A stretch of 64,000 nucleotides of DNA from positions 1 through 64,000 of the forward strand of contig NZ_JAJIUJ010000038.1 in the NCBI RefSeq assembly GCF_020880415.1, in the 5' to 3' direction. The position numbers and the translations under genes were made by a program. Shown piece after piece: positions 45,188 to 54,076 of this stretch. Under the pieces are notes generated by a model, which saw nothing but the letters and a program-made list of their open reading frames with translations, did no database searches and was not told the origin of the DNA. This DNA comes from Xanthomonas euvesicatoria pv. euvesicatoria. GTDB taxonomy: Bacteria; Pseudomonadota; Gammaproteobacteria; Xanthomonadales; Xanthomonadaceae. Numbering within the stretch: the stretch's first letter is position 1; every line of letters begins with the position of its first letter.

Positions 45188-45619
45188 TCAGCCATCTTTG
45201 CGAAGGGTGTAAGTCTTGGTTCCCAGGATAGCGCCCGTCCTATCTCGCACCAAGCGATGCGCTTGCTTGAAGTGAGGGCGCAAGCGGTCCCGGAGTGCTC
45301 TCGCCAGGCGTCGGTGATGCTCTGGCATAGCCACGAAATCCAGGATCCAGAGTTGATCACCTTCGTTCCAGTCGCTAATCGGTAAGAACGGGGGATCTTG
45401 CAGAACCAAATGACTGGCGGTTTCATGGGTTAGATATGCCCATAAGGCGTAGCCGGTCCAGACCCCATCTCCATCTTCGATCGTGACGAGCTGGCCTAGG
45501 CGAATCGCAGGCCATATCCACACGTAGGCAGCTGCGATACTGAACCTCTTGCGGTCAGTCTTGAACAGAAGTTGTATCGCCAGGCCAAGCGCCTGCGCAT
45601 CAACGGCATTAGGTTGCAT
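45188..45619 (-). CDS. HlyC/CyaC-type acyltransferase homologue
   Basis: 143 aa from ATG 45619, overlapping the end of the SelO-like gene by 11 bases. WPAIRLGQLVTIEDGDGVWTGYALWAYL and SDWNEGDQLWILDFVAM match the toxin-activating lysine-acyltransferase fold (LPAIRANQY... WLD in HlyC). The Asp of WILDF is kept, but the His that aligns with HlyC His23 is Arg here (KTDRKRFS), so catalysis must differ. MceI of microcin E492, a HlyC relative, attaches a siderophore to the toxin, a useful precedent. Function here is inference. Confidence 0.75.
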   Translation of the reverse strand: MQPNAVDAQALGLAIQLLFKTDRKRFSIAAAYVWIWPAIRLGQLVTIEDGDGVWTGYALWAYLTHETASHLVLQDPPFLPISDWNEGDQLWILDFVAMPEHHRRLARALRDRLRPHFKQAHRLVRDRTGAILGTKTYTLRKDG

Positions 45620-47423
45620 GGGTGTTGGTTGAGCTGAATTTCTGCGCGGCAACGGCAGCGTCCGGGAAGGTGAGCAGTGCGGCAGGAATTGTTGCACGCC
45701 CGTTCAAGCCTAGACCTACGAGGTAGCTAGTGGGTTCGCAGTCGACAAGCACGACGGTTCGATGGCCAGAATTGGTGATGCCGAGTTTCTCATCTGCGAC
45801 TTGGGCACCGAAGAGCAGTGTTCCCCCATGCACGCGTGGTCCCGACAGCTGGGCTGCATAAGCCATGCGGTGCGTATCAAAGAAATACAACGCGGTGGAC
45901 ACGTGATCGCTTGCGTAGCCTAGGACAAGCCAGTGTGGTGGTAAGCCTCTCCAAACCCGTCGCGAGACCGCGACCTCGGTTGCGATAAAGACCGAGACCC
46001 GCTCGGGTCCCGACGACCGATCGGCGAGGATCGACCGCACCAGCTTGATCGCGCGGCGCTTAGAGACGCGATAGGAAAGGCGTGGTCGTGGTCTCAGCCA
46101 GCGGTTGGCCGCACAAAGATGAAGATCTGAGTTCGGAAGTGCGCGCACGAACGCTGCGATCTCCTCGCCAATCTGAGACCCCCGGGTTGCTTTGCCTCTG
46201 AGGTGGTCAGAGAGCCAATCGTGGCGCTCGCCGTGCTTTGTGGGCTGATCGAACGCATAGTCAATGCGCTGTTGCTCGCGGTAGTAGCGCGCAATGAGCG
46301 CTTTGAAATGCAACGCCTCTGGGCTTGACTCAGGCAAGGCACACGCTTCTGCACAGTGATGGAGAAACGCAGCTTCCATGTGATGCTCGATCTGGATGAG
46401 CAGTTGATCGATGTTGGCGATTGTGTTGTCGAAGTGGGAATACTTGTTGAAGAAGTAGGCAAGCGATGGAAGCGAGTGGCGAACATCGCGCATCTCATTG
46501 CCGAAGAAATGACCATGTCCATCGGTGCCATGCTTCCAGCTGGGAACTGCGCGGAAGCCGCCGAAATCCAGGAACTGCGCGTTCAATGTGATGTTGTCGC
46601 TTGTCGGGCGCCCTGTCCAAAGGCGATGCGCGCGACTTGCGGCAATCTGCTCGGCAAGGCGGAGGTAGAGCTCAGACAAGTTAACGCCTAAGCCATTGGG
46701 ATTGCCCGCATCGAGCTGCGCGTGTTCGTCGGCAAAGTGGATGGCATCTTTGACCCGCAGGCTATCTTGAAATTGATCGCTGTTTGCGCTGCCTGATGTT
46801 CCGAAATACAGGCTGCGCTCGAAATGCGCCAAGCGAAGGAAAGCGGGCCGGATTAGAATGGCGCAACGTTCCGGTTCGTCTGCATCGGTGCGTGCCAGGG
46901 AGAAGCCGGCATCGATGATGGCAACGATGGGGACTGCCCCGTGGGGGAGCTCTGCGTTGAGGATCTCGCTGGCGACTGCCTCGCGAATGGCATCGTAAAG
47001 ATAGAGACAGCCATGGGAGTGTGACCAATCATGGGCCTCGGAGACCAATGGCGTGGGGCCGGTTCCTTTGGCGATGAGCATGCCATCGGAGCCACAGCGG
47101 CCACTCCCTCCGTGGATTGCCCCACCGCTCCCACCATAGCGATCAGCGCCCAGTGTCTGGCGTCCGAAGCTGCCGGCAACGCAGTGAGCTTCGAGAGAGG
47201 TCACGGCAAAGCGCTCAAGCAAGGACGCTGAAATGCTGGTCCGAGTGGGCTTGTCGTGGATGGCGATGCCCAAGTCATGAAACCAGCGCTCATTGAGCCA
47301 GAGCACGGAAGCATCTGGCAGCTTTCCCACTGGGAAGGGCACGAGCATCGAAGTGCTCACGCTGGCGAGGTTCAACAGGTTGGGGTCGTTCTTGTCATCC
47401 ATGTCCCAGTAGTCATTGGGCAT
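45609..47423 (-). CDS. SelO/YdiU-like pseudokinase protein
   Basis: 604 aa. Shares the SelO scheme: MLIAKGTGPTP with Lys119, AIREAVASEILNAELPHGAVPIVAI, ILIRPAFLRLAHFE, and the catalytic-loop-like TSDNITLNAQFLDFGGF (Asn277, Asp286). SelO proteins transfer AMP to protein Ser/Thr/Tyr; this is a divergent member, longer at the N-terminus with a Gly-rich GADRYGGSGGAIHGG. Overlaps the HlyC-like gene. Inferred: a protein-modifying enzyme of the neighbouring secreted-protein locus, possibly activating or conjugating with the HlyC-like partner. Confidence 0.7.
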   Translation of the reverse strand: MPNDYWDMDDKNDPNLLNLASVSTSMLVPFPVGKLPDASVLWLNERWFHDLGIAIHDKPTRTSISASLLERFAVTSLEAHCVAGSFGRQTLGADRYGGSGGAIHGGSGRCGSDGMLIAKGTGPTPLVSEAHDWSHSHGCLYLYDAIREAVASEILNAELPHGAVPIVAIIDAGFSLARTDADEPERCAILIRPAFLRLAHFERSLYFGTSGSANSDQFQDSLRVKDAIHFADEHAQLDAGNPNGLGVNLSELYLRLAEQIAASRAHRLWTGRPTSDNITLNAQFLDFGGFRAVPSWKHGTDGHGHFFGNEMRDVRHSLPSLAYFFNKYSHFDNTIANIDQLLIQIEHHMEAAFLHHCAEACALPESSPEALHFKALIARYYREQQRIDYAFDQPTKHGERHDWLSDHLRGKATRGSQIGEEIAAFVRALPNSDLHLCAANRWLRPRPRLSYRVSKRRAIKLVRSILADRSSGPERVSVFIATEVAVSRRVWRGLPPHWLVLGYASDHVSTALYFFDTHRMAYAAQLSGPRVHGGTLLFGAQVADEKLGITNSGHRTVVLVDCEPTSYLVGLGLNGRATIPAALLTFPDAAVAAQKFSSTNTHAT

Positions 47424-47913
47424 TTCGCGTCCTTCTTTCTGCAGTTGTTGCGACTTCGCGTTCGATCGGCTTTAGCGATGCTACCAACCTGACGGCAGTT
47501 CGTCCTGCTGCCGCTTGGATTTCCGAAAACCACTGGACATCACGGCTGCATAGACCATTGCCTTGAAATCGGCACAGGGCATGGCAAAAGTTAGGTCTGT
47601 ACAGGTCTTATTCATTTTCTAATATAACTATTAATCATACGTAGGGGCGCAATTGCTGACTAAGCCGTAGCGCGAAAATTCTAATAAAGAATCAAACAGC
47701 AAGAGCGCACTTATGGTTTCTGCTTTGCAGAAACCGTGCGCCAACGCTGCGCGTCGGTGCGGTGGCTTTCGCCACCTCGTTGCTATGCTTCGCTAGGCAA
47801 CACAGCCCTTCAAAACCCCGAGATTCATGTCTCTTTGTTGTCGAGTTCGCTTAACTCTCGACACGGGATGTTATGCCGCTTCTTTGTGTGCTCCACAAAC
47901 AGGAGTTTCACAA
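47424..47913. other. Hairpin-rich region upstream of the relaxase (candidate oriT)
   Basis: About 490 bases without a gene. Four stems in a row: 47715-47735 (9-bp perfect, loop TTT), about 47738-47760 (imperfect), 47761-47776 (GGTGGC/GCCACC, loop TTTC) and about 47779-47803 (GTTGC/GCAAC). The position just upstream of a MobA relaxase in the same direction, plus the chain of short hairpins, suggests the transfer origin or a single-strand promoter. The nick site is not identified. Confidence 0.45.
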
Positions 47914-49557
47914 ATGGCGATTTATCACGCAACAATGAAGTCTTTTAGCCGAGGCAACGGCGACTCGTCGGTCGCAGCAGCGGCCTACCGAGCAGGGTTT
48001 GATCTGCTCGATACGAGCACAGGGCTCGGTCACAATTATTCCCACCGAGGCGGTGTCGATTTCCATCAAATGCTTGCGCCAAAGGGAGCGCCTTCGTGGT
48101 GCTTCGATGCGCAATACTTTTGGAACGCAAATGAAGCGGCCGAGACGCGCAAGAATGCACGCGTCTGCCGAGAAGTCGAAGTATCGCTTCCGCATCAACT
48201 CGATCCACACCAACGAAGAGTGCTTGCCTTGGCGCTGGGTCAATTGCTCGTCGAGCGCTTCCAAGTGGCCGTGTTGGTGGCGGTGCACACGCCAAGTAAG
48301 CTGGGCGATCAACGCAATCATCATGTGCATTTATTGATGTCAGCCAGACAAGTAGGCCCCGGTGGACTGGGTGAGCGCGCCTGCGCTGAGTTTGATGCGC
48401 GACAAGGCGGTGGCACGCGAGCGCTGCGGCAAATCCGCAAAGACATCGCAACGGTTATCAATGCGCATCTGAAAAATGCCGGCAACGCGGCTCGGGTGGA
48501 TCATCGCAGTCTCCGAGCACAAGCGCAGGAGGCCGCGCGCAATGGGGAGTTTGAACGCGCCCGCGAACTCACGCGCCGGCCTGGTAAGCACTTGGGCAAA
48601 GCCAAAGTCGCGGTGATGCGCAAAACGAAGTTCACCGCAGAAGTCAAGGGTGCAGGGGGGCAAGCTGCGGCAGTGGCGCTTTCAAAGCTTGTTGCTGAGC
48701 ACATGAAAAAGAGCGGGAGCCTCGTGCATGAAGTGCCGCCGTCTCACAGCCATGCGGCTGCACTTCGGGATCGGACCAACGCAAAAGAGTCTGGATTAGA
48801 AGGGCGCACAGCGGGTGGGCCGGGGCGATTGTCAGGCGCAGAGCGGGTGCGGCAGATCAAAGAGCGCTTGGCGCGTGCGCCAGCGCCAAGCGCAGGACTC
48901 TACACGCCTTACAGCGGTCAGACCCGACATCTTGGTCGCGTGACGCGTCTGGCTCGGTCTTCGGGTCGAAAAGACGCGGAGGTGCTCAATGCGGAGGCTC
49001 AGCTCATCGAAGACTGGCTCGAAGCGCAACGGGAGGTCGCGCAGCAGTCTCTCGAAGTATTGCGGCAGATCCCGGGTATCCAGATTGAACCCGAGTTCCA
49101 GCGGGCGCACTCCGCACTCATCTGCCGGCGGGTCGACAGCTACGCCACAAAGCCGTTCCTGTTCGAGGATACGGAGATGCTTGCTCGCTCAGTCAGCAGG
49201 TATGCCCATACGCTGGTGCGACCCTACAAAGCGCGTGTGGCCGTGCTGGATGCGCAAGCCAAGCTTGTTGAGCAAGAAGGCAGCGGAGACGCGCAAGCGG
49301 TGGCGAGGGCACGCCAGCGTTTGGGGAGGGCAAAGGTGCATGTGTCTCCTCGCATCCAGGCCATCCAGCAATGGCGCATCAAGCGGGCTCGAAAGGCGAT
49401 GGTGGAAGCAGCTGAGGCTTTGGAGAAGAACTTTGCCGCACAGCCGATCGAGGTGCTGACGCCTGAGGCATCTGGCGATGATGCGCTTCCACCACAGGCC
49501 GAAGGTGATGCCGGGCATTGGGAGTTGAAGTTTCGGCCACCGAAGCCAAGTCTATGA
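47914..49557 (+). CDS. MobA/MobL-family relaxase (long)
   Basis: 547 aa from ATG 47914, preceded by CAGGAG. MAIYHATMKSFSRGNGDSSVAAAAYRAG is the relaxase N-terminus; VCREVEVSLPHQLD and the metal-binding NHHVHLLMSAR (HxH) follow, then ARQGGGTRALRQIRKDIATVINAHL. The C-terminal half (residues 280-547) is basic and helical and may bind the coupling protein. The N-terminus resembles the shorter relaxase at 29.3 kb but is diverged. Nicks oriT for transfer of the island by a helper T4SS. Confidence 0.9.
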   Translation: MAIYHATMKSFSRGNGDSSVAAAAYRAGFDLLDTSTGLGHNYSHRGGVDFHQMLAPKGAPSWCFDAQYFWNANEAAETRKNARVCREVEVSLPHQLDPHQRRVLALALGQLLVERFQVAVLVAVHTPSKLGDQRNHHVHLLMSARQVGPGGLGERACAEFDARQGGGTRALRQIRKDIATVINAHLKNAGNAARVDHRSLRAQAQEAARNGEFERARELTRRPGKHLGKAKVAVMRKTKFTAEVKGAGGQAAAVALSKLVAEHMKKSGSLVHEVPPSHSHAAALRDRTNAKESGLEGRTAGGPGRLSGAERVRQIKERLARAPAPSAGLYTPYSGQTRHLGRVTRLARSSGRKDAEVLNAEAQLIEDWLEAQREVAQQSLEVLRQIPGIQIEPEFQRAHSALICRRVDSYATKPFLFEDTEMLARSVSRYAHTLVRPYKARVAVLDAQAKLVEQEGSGDAQAVARARQRLGRAKVHVSPRIQAIQQWRIKRARKAMVEAAEALEKNFAAQPIEVLTPEASGDDALPPQAEGDAGHWELKFRPPKPSL

Positions 49558-49907
49558 CGGCTCAGATATTTCTGACCGTCGACCGCGCAGCAGACTGATG
49601 GTGCGCCTAGGCATTTGCCTGGAAGCTAGGGTCGTCGCAGAAGGTTCCCGCCAAATGATCGGAACAACGCCGCCCGCCATTGGCACCCGGCGCCGAGGCC
49701 AAGGCTCCAACCCCAGCGACACAGGAGTCCCGCATGCGGGGCTCTTTCTGTTGCAGCCCGAATGCTACGGCTTTTCGCACAGATCTGTTGAAGTGCAAGG
49801 CAAATCAACGTCTGCACCCTGAGGTAGTTGACGTGGCTTCCTGCCCCGTAGACGAACCTCTCCTACTTTGCGAAGCTGTGCTTTACGGAACAGGGGAGGC
49901 TAGATAC
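49558..49907. other. Intergenic region with a terminator, no gene
   Basis: About 350 bases between relaxase and PLD-like gene. It contains the terminator at 49725-49748 and otherwise no ribosome-site-backed frame. The frame of the PLD-like gene is open to 49680 but runs through the hairpin. Confidence 0.5.
49725..49748 (+). terminator. Rho-independent-like terminator
   Basis: GAGTCCCGC and GCGGGGCTC flank AT and are followed by TTTCTG. Probably ends relaxase transcription. Confidence 0.55.
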
Positions 49908-51272
49908 ATGGAGTTTGTGGGTAAACCCATCACGGGTGAGATGATTTATAACAAGCATGCTTCTGCCATCGCAGACTGTTCTGAGGTCAAGGTTGCAATT
50001 GCATACGCCACGAAGCCATCCGGCGATATCCTTCTATTTGAGGACTGCGTTGCCAAGGGGAAAAAGCTGACGTTCTATGGCCGTGTCGATGGCTCATGTC
50101 CCATCGATCTGCGTATTCTCGACTGGTTCTTGCGTCGTGCATCGCCCAACTTAGTGTGCCATCTTGTGCCGCACTGGCTACACGCTAAAGTGATTTGGTG
50201 GGTAGGCCAAGGGGCATATATTGGTTCGGCAAATCTGACCGATCGGGCGTGGTTCAAGAACTTTGAAGCTGGGGTTTACATCAAGCACGAAGAGCTTGAG
50301 CACTTTGGGATGGTGCTCCAACTTGAAGCATTCTTCGATGGCCTTGCGCAGAAGTCGTTCCCGCTCGATAGAGAGGAATATGAGCGTCAGATCAAACAGG
50401 AGAAAAGGAGGGAAGATCTAGTCGGCAAGCTCAACAAGATCGAGAGTGAATTCGAAGACGATCATTGGAAGCTGAAAGACCGCACGCCCCCTATCGCTCC
50501 CACGCCAAATCGAAAGGCGCTCGAAGCGAAGATTGCAGCTTTCCAAGCCGAATGGTCACGCACACTCACCTTGATCCGAAATGTTGGCGCTCGTGTTGCG
50601 CTTGATGAGAATCGCCCCAGTTGGATCTCGTCAGATGTGTCTCAAGGCGTTCAAGGCGATCAATTCCTTCACGCCTACTACTACCAAGTCGTCAGGCCTC
50701 ATACCGAAAAAGATGCTTACGAACGAGAATTCCGAAAGAATCGTCTCGATCCAGAGGTTGCACTACGGAGTGGACTGGCTTGGTGGAAGGCAGGCGAATA
50801 TAAGCATGAGCATGAGGAATCTACGATTTATACGTCGGCGCCCTTGCTACACGAGCTTCTCGCACGAGGCAGGATCACCACACTGACCGAAGGTGAATGG
50901 ATCGATGCCCTTACCCGCGTATACGCTTTTGGCGATCATGCGATGAAGATCAGTAACCTATATTTGGGCTTGGGCACCGATCCAGGCAGCCAAGCGAAGA
51001 GTGAAGCCTTGGCGCGGATACTTTGGAAGCAACAGTCTGGGAACGGAATGACTGCGCCCGAGGTGCTTGATTTCGTAATTTGGGGGGATGGTGATGTGGC
51101 TGAGCGCATCTGGCTAGCGAGCCATGATCATGACTACAAGCTTTCGCATATCGGCACTAGCATCCTGGGTGAGGTGGTGGGCTGGGCCCGCCCGACGGAA
51201 TACCCACCACGGAATTCACGCACAAGCAAAGCGCTTCGAGCACTTGGGAACGATGTTGATGTTCTCGTCTAG
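49908..51272 (+). CDS. Phospholipase D-like (HKD) domain protein
   Basis: 454 aa from ATG 49908, which follows GGGGAGG. Residues about 10-130 form a PLD-type domain with HAKVIWW at about 91 and GSANLTDRAW at about 106 (the H-x-K and G-S/N parts of one HKD motif). One HKD motif means it would act as a dimer, as in Nuc-type nucleases. The C-terminal 300 residues, including a coiled-coil KQEKRREDLVGKLNKIESEFEDD, are unrecognised. PLD-nuclease proteins are common in defence islands; function not proven. Confidence 0.8.
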   Translation: MEFVGKPITGEMIYNKHASAIADCSEVKVAIAYATKPSGDILLFEDCVAKGKKLTFYGRVDGSCPIDLRILDWFLRRASPNLVCHLVPHWLHAKVIWWVGQGAYIGSANLTDRAWFKNFEAGVYIKHEELEHFGMVLQLEAFFDGLAQKSFPLDREEYERQIKQEKRREDLVGKLNKIESEFEDDHWKLKDRTPPIAPTPNRKALEAKIAAFQAEWSRTLTLIRNVGARVALDENRPSWISSDVSQGVQGDQFLHAYYYQVVRPHTEKDAYEREFRKNRLDPEVALRSGLAWWKAGEYKHEHEESTIYTSAPLLHELLARGRITTLTEGEWIDALTRVYAFGDHAMKISNLYLGLGTDPGSQAKSEALARILWKQQSGNGMTAPEVLDFVIWGDGDVAERIWLASHDHDYKLSHIGTSILGEVVGWARPTEYPPRNSRTSKALRALGNDVDVLV

Positions 51273-51697
51273 CAGCCAAAACTCATCACTGGGCAGGGCT
51301 CATCGGTCACAACTCCGCGTTGACACGCGAAGCTGCGATTAGCTAGAGCACCAACGCAAGACCATCAGAACAATGACAATAATCGCGATCCAAGCTCCCG
51401 CGCCCATGCGTTTGTGTGAGCTGTTTCTGCGAGCCCTGGTGATACCTGATGAGAGCTGGGTAGGGCATGGGGAACAAAGCATATGGCGCTGTTTTTTGGA
51501 GGGCTTTTGGCGACAGGAATATTGGGTGAGGCGAGAAGAAATTTAATGTCGAGAGGCGAATGCGGCCGATGTGAGAGATTTTCCAAAAGGGGGGCGCAGA
51601 CCCTGGTTAGGTATAATAGCTTTTCTGCCTTCGGTTCAGCTTGCTATAGATTGGAAAAAATCCAAATTTTCTGAAAAATTCACTTAGCGAGAGTGGG
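51273..51697. other. No gene seen
   Basis: About 425 bases, becoming AT-rich towards 51697. A plus-strand frame 51483-51674 has a hydrophobic start but no ribosome site. The last 100 bases probably hold the promoter of the following gene. Confidence 0.4.
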
Positions 51698-53905
51698 ATG
51701 GCAAAGATCCGTAAAAAGAAAGCGCCTATGGGAAAGGTCCTGAGCAAAGAGTCGGTTGTTGCGAATTGGCTCATCGACTTAATAAACAGTGGCAAGCTAG
51801 TAGATGAAATTGTCGGGAAGGATGAAGTCGAGTCCGTTATTGGGGCTGCCGACCAGGCCAGCCACCTCCCCAGATTTTCGATCGACAAAATGAGTCGGCT
51901 AGCCAGTGCGAGGGCTTCAAAATTCGTCCTTGGCCAATTGGGTCTTCTAGAAATCGTTGCTGTTGACAAGAGCATTTCGCTGGTATCTGGCGAGGTGCTG
52001 AGGCCTGATATCATTGCTTACAATCCGGAATCAAGGGTGGTGCTGATTTTCGAAGTGAAGAGGGAGAAGGGGCCAGAGCGGCAGGCAGTTTCAGAGGTGG
52101 CAGGTTATGAGCATGAAATTCAAAACCTGTTTCCATTCCTTTCGAACATGGACATTTGCTTTGTCATCGTTGCTCGTGATTGGAGTGACCTTTTAGACCA
52201 TGGTGTCGCAAGCTTGACTACATGGTCAGGCAAGCAGTGTTTGGCCTTGAGCCTGGATTACGACGCTGAACCACGGCAATTACAATGTCGTATCGTCGAA
52301 GCCTGGTATCCGACCGCAACTGTTGATATTCCCGAAGAGGCGATGCAATGTTTTGATGTTGTCCTCTACGAAAAAACTGATGACTCGCTAAATCGGGACA
52401 GTGAGTTTCCACCTCCACTTGTTCAAACGGCCATCAGCATGATTGCTCGTGAAGGGGACCGGATGCGATCTCATGGTTTTTTGATGCTTTGGCGAAACCT
52501 TGTTGACTCGAATAGGGCGTATTGGGTGTTCACGTTGTGCACGCTTGACCCTGGCGTCTTTCACGCAACAATGCAGAAGAACGCTGATGGTCGGCAATCT
52601 ACGTTGACCACCTATTTTGCTAAAGTAGGCGGTCTTTCAAATGGCTCTATGCCGGGCAGCGGATACCGAATTATAGATCATGCGAAGAATCTTCTTTCGG
52701 AAGACTACGATGTCCAGATTGAGAATCATAACACTTGGAAAGAGAAACAGCGGCAGCATCGCGGCCGCTCTGAACCTTTTTTATTTGAATTTTGGGGCGA
52801 GCCAGGCGACTTCTCGCGATCCTTTGTGACAAGCCAAACGGTTCGATCCTCTCTACTCCCATTTCTTTCGACTTCAAAGCTTGACTGGACACATCCCCTT
52901 GTGGCACTTCCCGCCATCGGCTACATGTCGGGCAGAATTCCCTTCGTCGAGGGTCAGGTCTTCTGCAGGGATCTATTCGAAGCTGGTATAACCCTAGGTT
53001 CGCTGCAAATATGCCTGCTACACATTCGATCATTACTGGATCAACGCGGAAACGATCGAAGTGGCGAGAAAGAAAGCGCACTGCGCATTGCTGTCGCTTT
53101 GTCTAAATGGTGTTTCCCGGACGCTGTCGCGTTAATGGCTGAGCTGGCCCAGCTTTTTAAAAGCTACTCATCTATTCAGGTACCACCGCCACCGCTCTCT
53201 AACAGAGAGGAAAATTCGGTCGAGAGCGTGGGTGCCATCATTGAGTGGGTAACGAATCATCTTATTGACGAGAGTGGTTATCACAAGGTGGCATTCTTGC
53301 TGGGATTGCAACTAAGTGGGTGCTACGAGCTCCTTAATGCTGGAAAGCCGTTAAATGAAACGCCAGATGGCTTCGAAGAGATTCGGAAGAAAATGATCCT
53401 CTTCTGCCGAAACGTGACTGAGGAGATGATTGAGTGGGGTCAAAATAAGCACATTTCGCGCGGAAATGGATTGTATGTAAGAGACTACATTCAGGGGCTG
53501 ACATCCATTGCAAATATTGAGGGTGAAGCTAATATAGTGTCCGGCCTCAAAGATTTAGATTTTGATAGGCTTTTAGATGTGCTTCGTCTTTGCGTAGATG
53601 CGGTCGATAAAATTCGTTTTCCTGTCCATCACACCTTGGTGCCCACGGGGCCGTTGAAACCAGACATGTCTTTGTTGAAGAGTCGTGTCCAACACATCTT
53701 CGAGAAAGGTGATAAGAGGGCTGCTGTTATAGTAAGTGCCTCGGGCGCATACGGTGTGGGACACCTTCCAGAAGAGTGTAAAGTTCTACCGCCCTTGGAG
53801 AGTACGGAGGACGCTATCTATTTTCTAGATCAAAGAATTGGATTTGCACTGGCTACTAAGTTAAGTTGGGAAGAAGTGGGTGTAAGATTTGCCAAAGGAC
53901 TATAA
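51698..53905 (+). CDS. Large protein with N-terminal PD-(D/E)XK nuclease motif
   Basis: 735 aa. Residues about 95-120 contain EVLRPDIIAYNPE and VLIFEVKRE, that is PD...ExK, the core of a PD-(D/E)XK nuclease, after an N-terminal helical part with basic start (MAKIRKKKAP). The remaining 600 residues are helical with several conserved-looking Trp/Phe clusters but no motif I can name; there is no helicase or Walker motif. Moderately AT-rich. Next to the PLD-like gene and integrase, a typical position for defence cargo. Whether it targets phage is inference. Confidence 0.72.
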   Translation: MAKIRKKKAPMGKVLSKESVVANWLIDLINSGKLVDEIVGKDEVESVIGAADQASHLPRFSIDKMSRLASARASKFVLGQLGLLEIVAVDKSISLVSGEVLRPDIIAYNPESRVVLIFEVKREKGPERQAVSEVAGYEHEIQNLFPFLSNMDICFVIVARDWSDLLDHGVASLTTWSGKQCLALSLDYDAEPRQLQCRIVEAWYPTATVDIPEEAMQCFDVVLYEKTDDSLNRDSEFPPPLVQTAISMIAREGDRMRSHGFLMLWRNLVDSNRAYWVFTLCTLDPGVFHATMQKNADGRQSTLTTYFAKVGGLSNGSMPGSGYRIIDHAKNLLSEDYDVQIENHNTWKEKQRQHRGRSEPFLFEFWGEPGDFSRSFVTSQTVRSSLLPFLSTSKLDWTHPLVALPAIGYMSGRIPFVEGQVFCRDLFEAGITLGSLQICLLHIRSLLDQRGNDRSGEKESALRIAVALSKWCFPDAVALMAELAQLFKSYSSIQVPPPPLSNREENSVESVGAIIEWVTNHLIDESGYHKVAFLLGLQLSGCYELLNAGKPLNETPDGFEEIRKKMILFCRNVTEEMIEWGQNKHISRGNGLYVRDYIQGLTSIANIEGEANIVSGLKDLDFDRLLDVLRLCVDAVDKIRFPVHHTLVPTGPLKPDMSLLKSRVQHIFEKGDKRAAVIVSASGAYGVGHLPEECKVLPPLESTEDAIYFLDQRIGFALATKLSWEEVGVRFAKGL

Positions 53906-54076
53906 GTTAGTTGCATGGCTAACCTCCGGTCTCACTAGGCGCAAGCCTCTAGCGCCTAGCAAGTTGATCGCCTAGCTTGCAAATTCCGTGTGTCCGCTTA
54001 GGTGCAGGCATTGATTCCGCGACGATAGAATCCACTCAGCCACCACACGGTATTCGGGGCGAGATCCCCCGTGATT

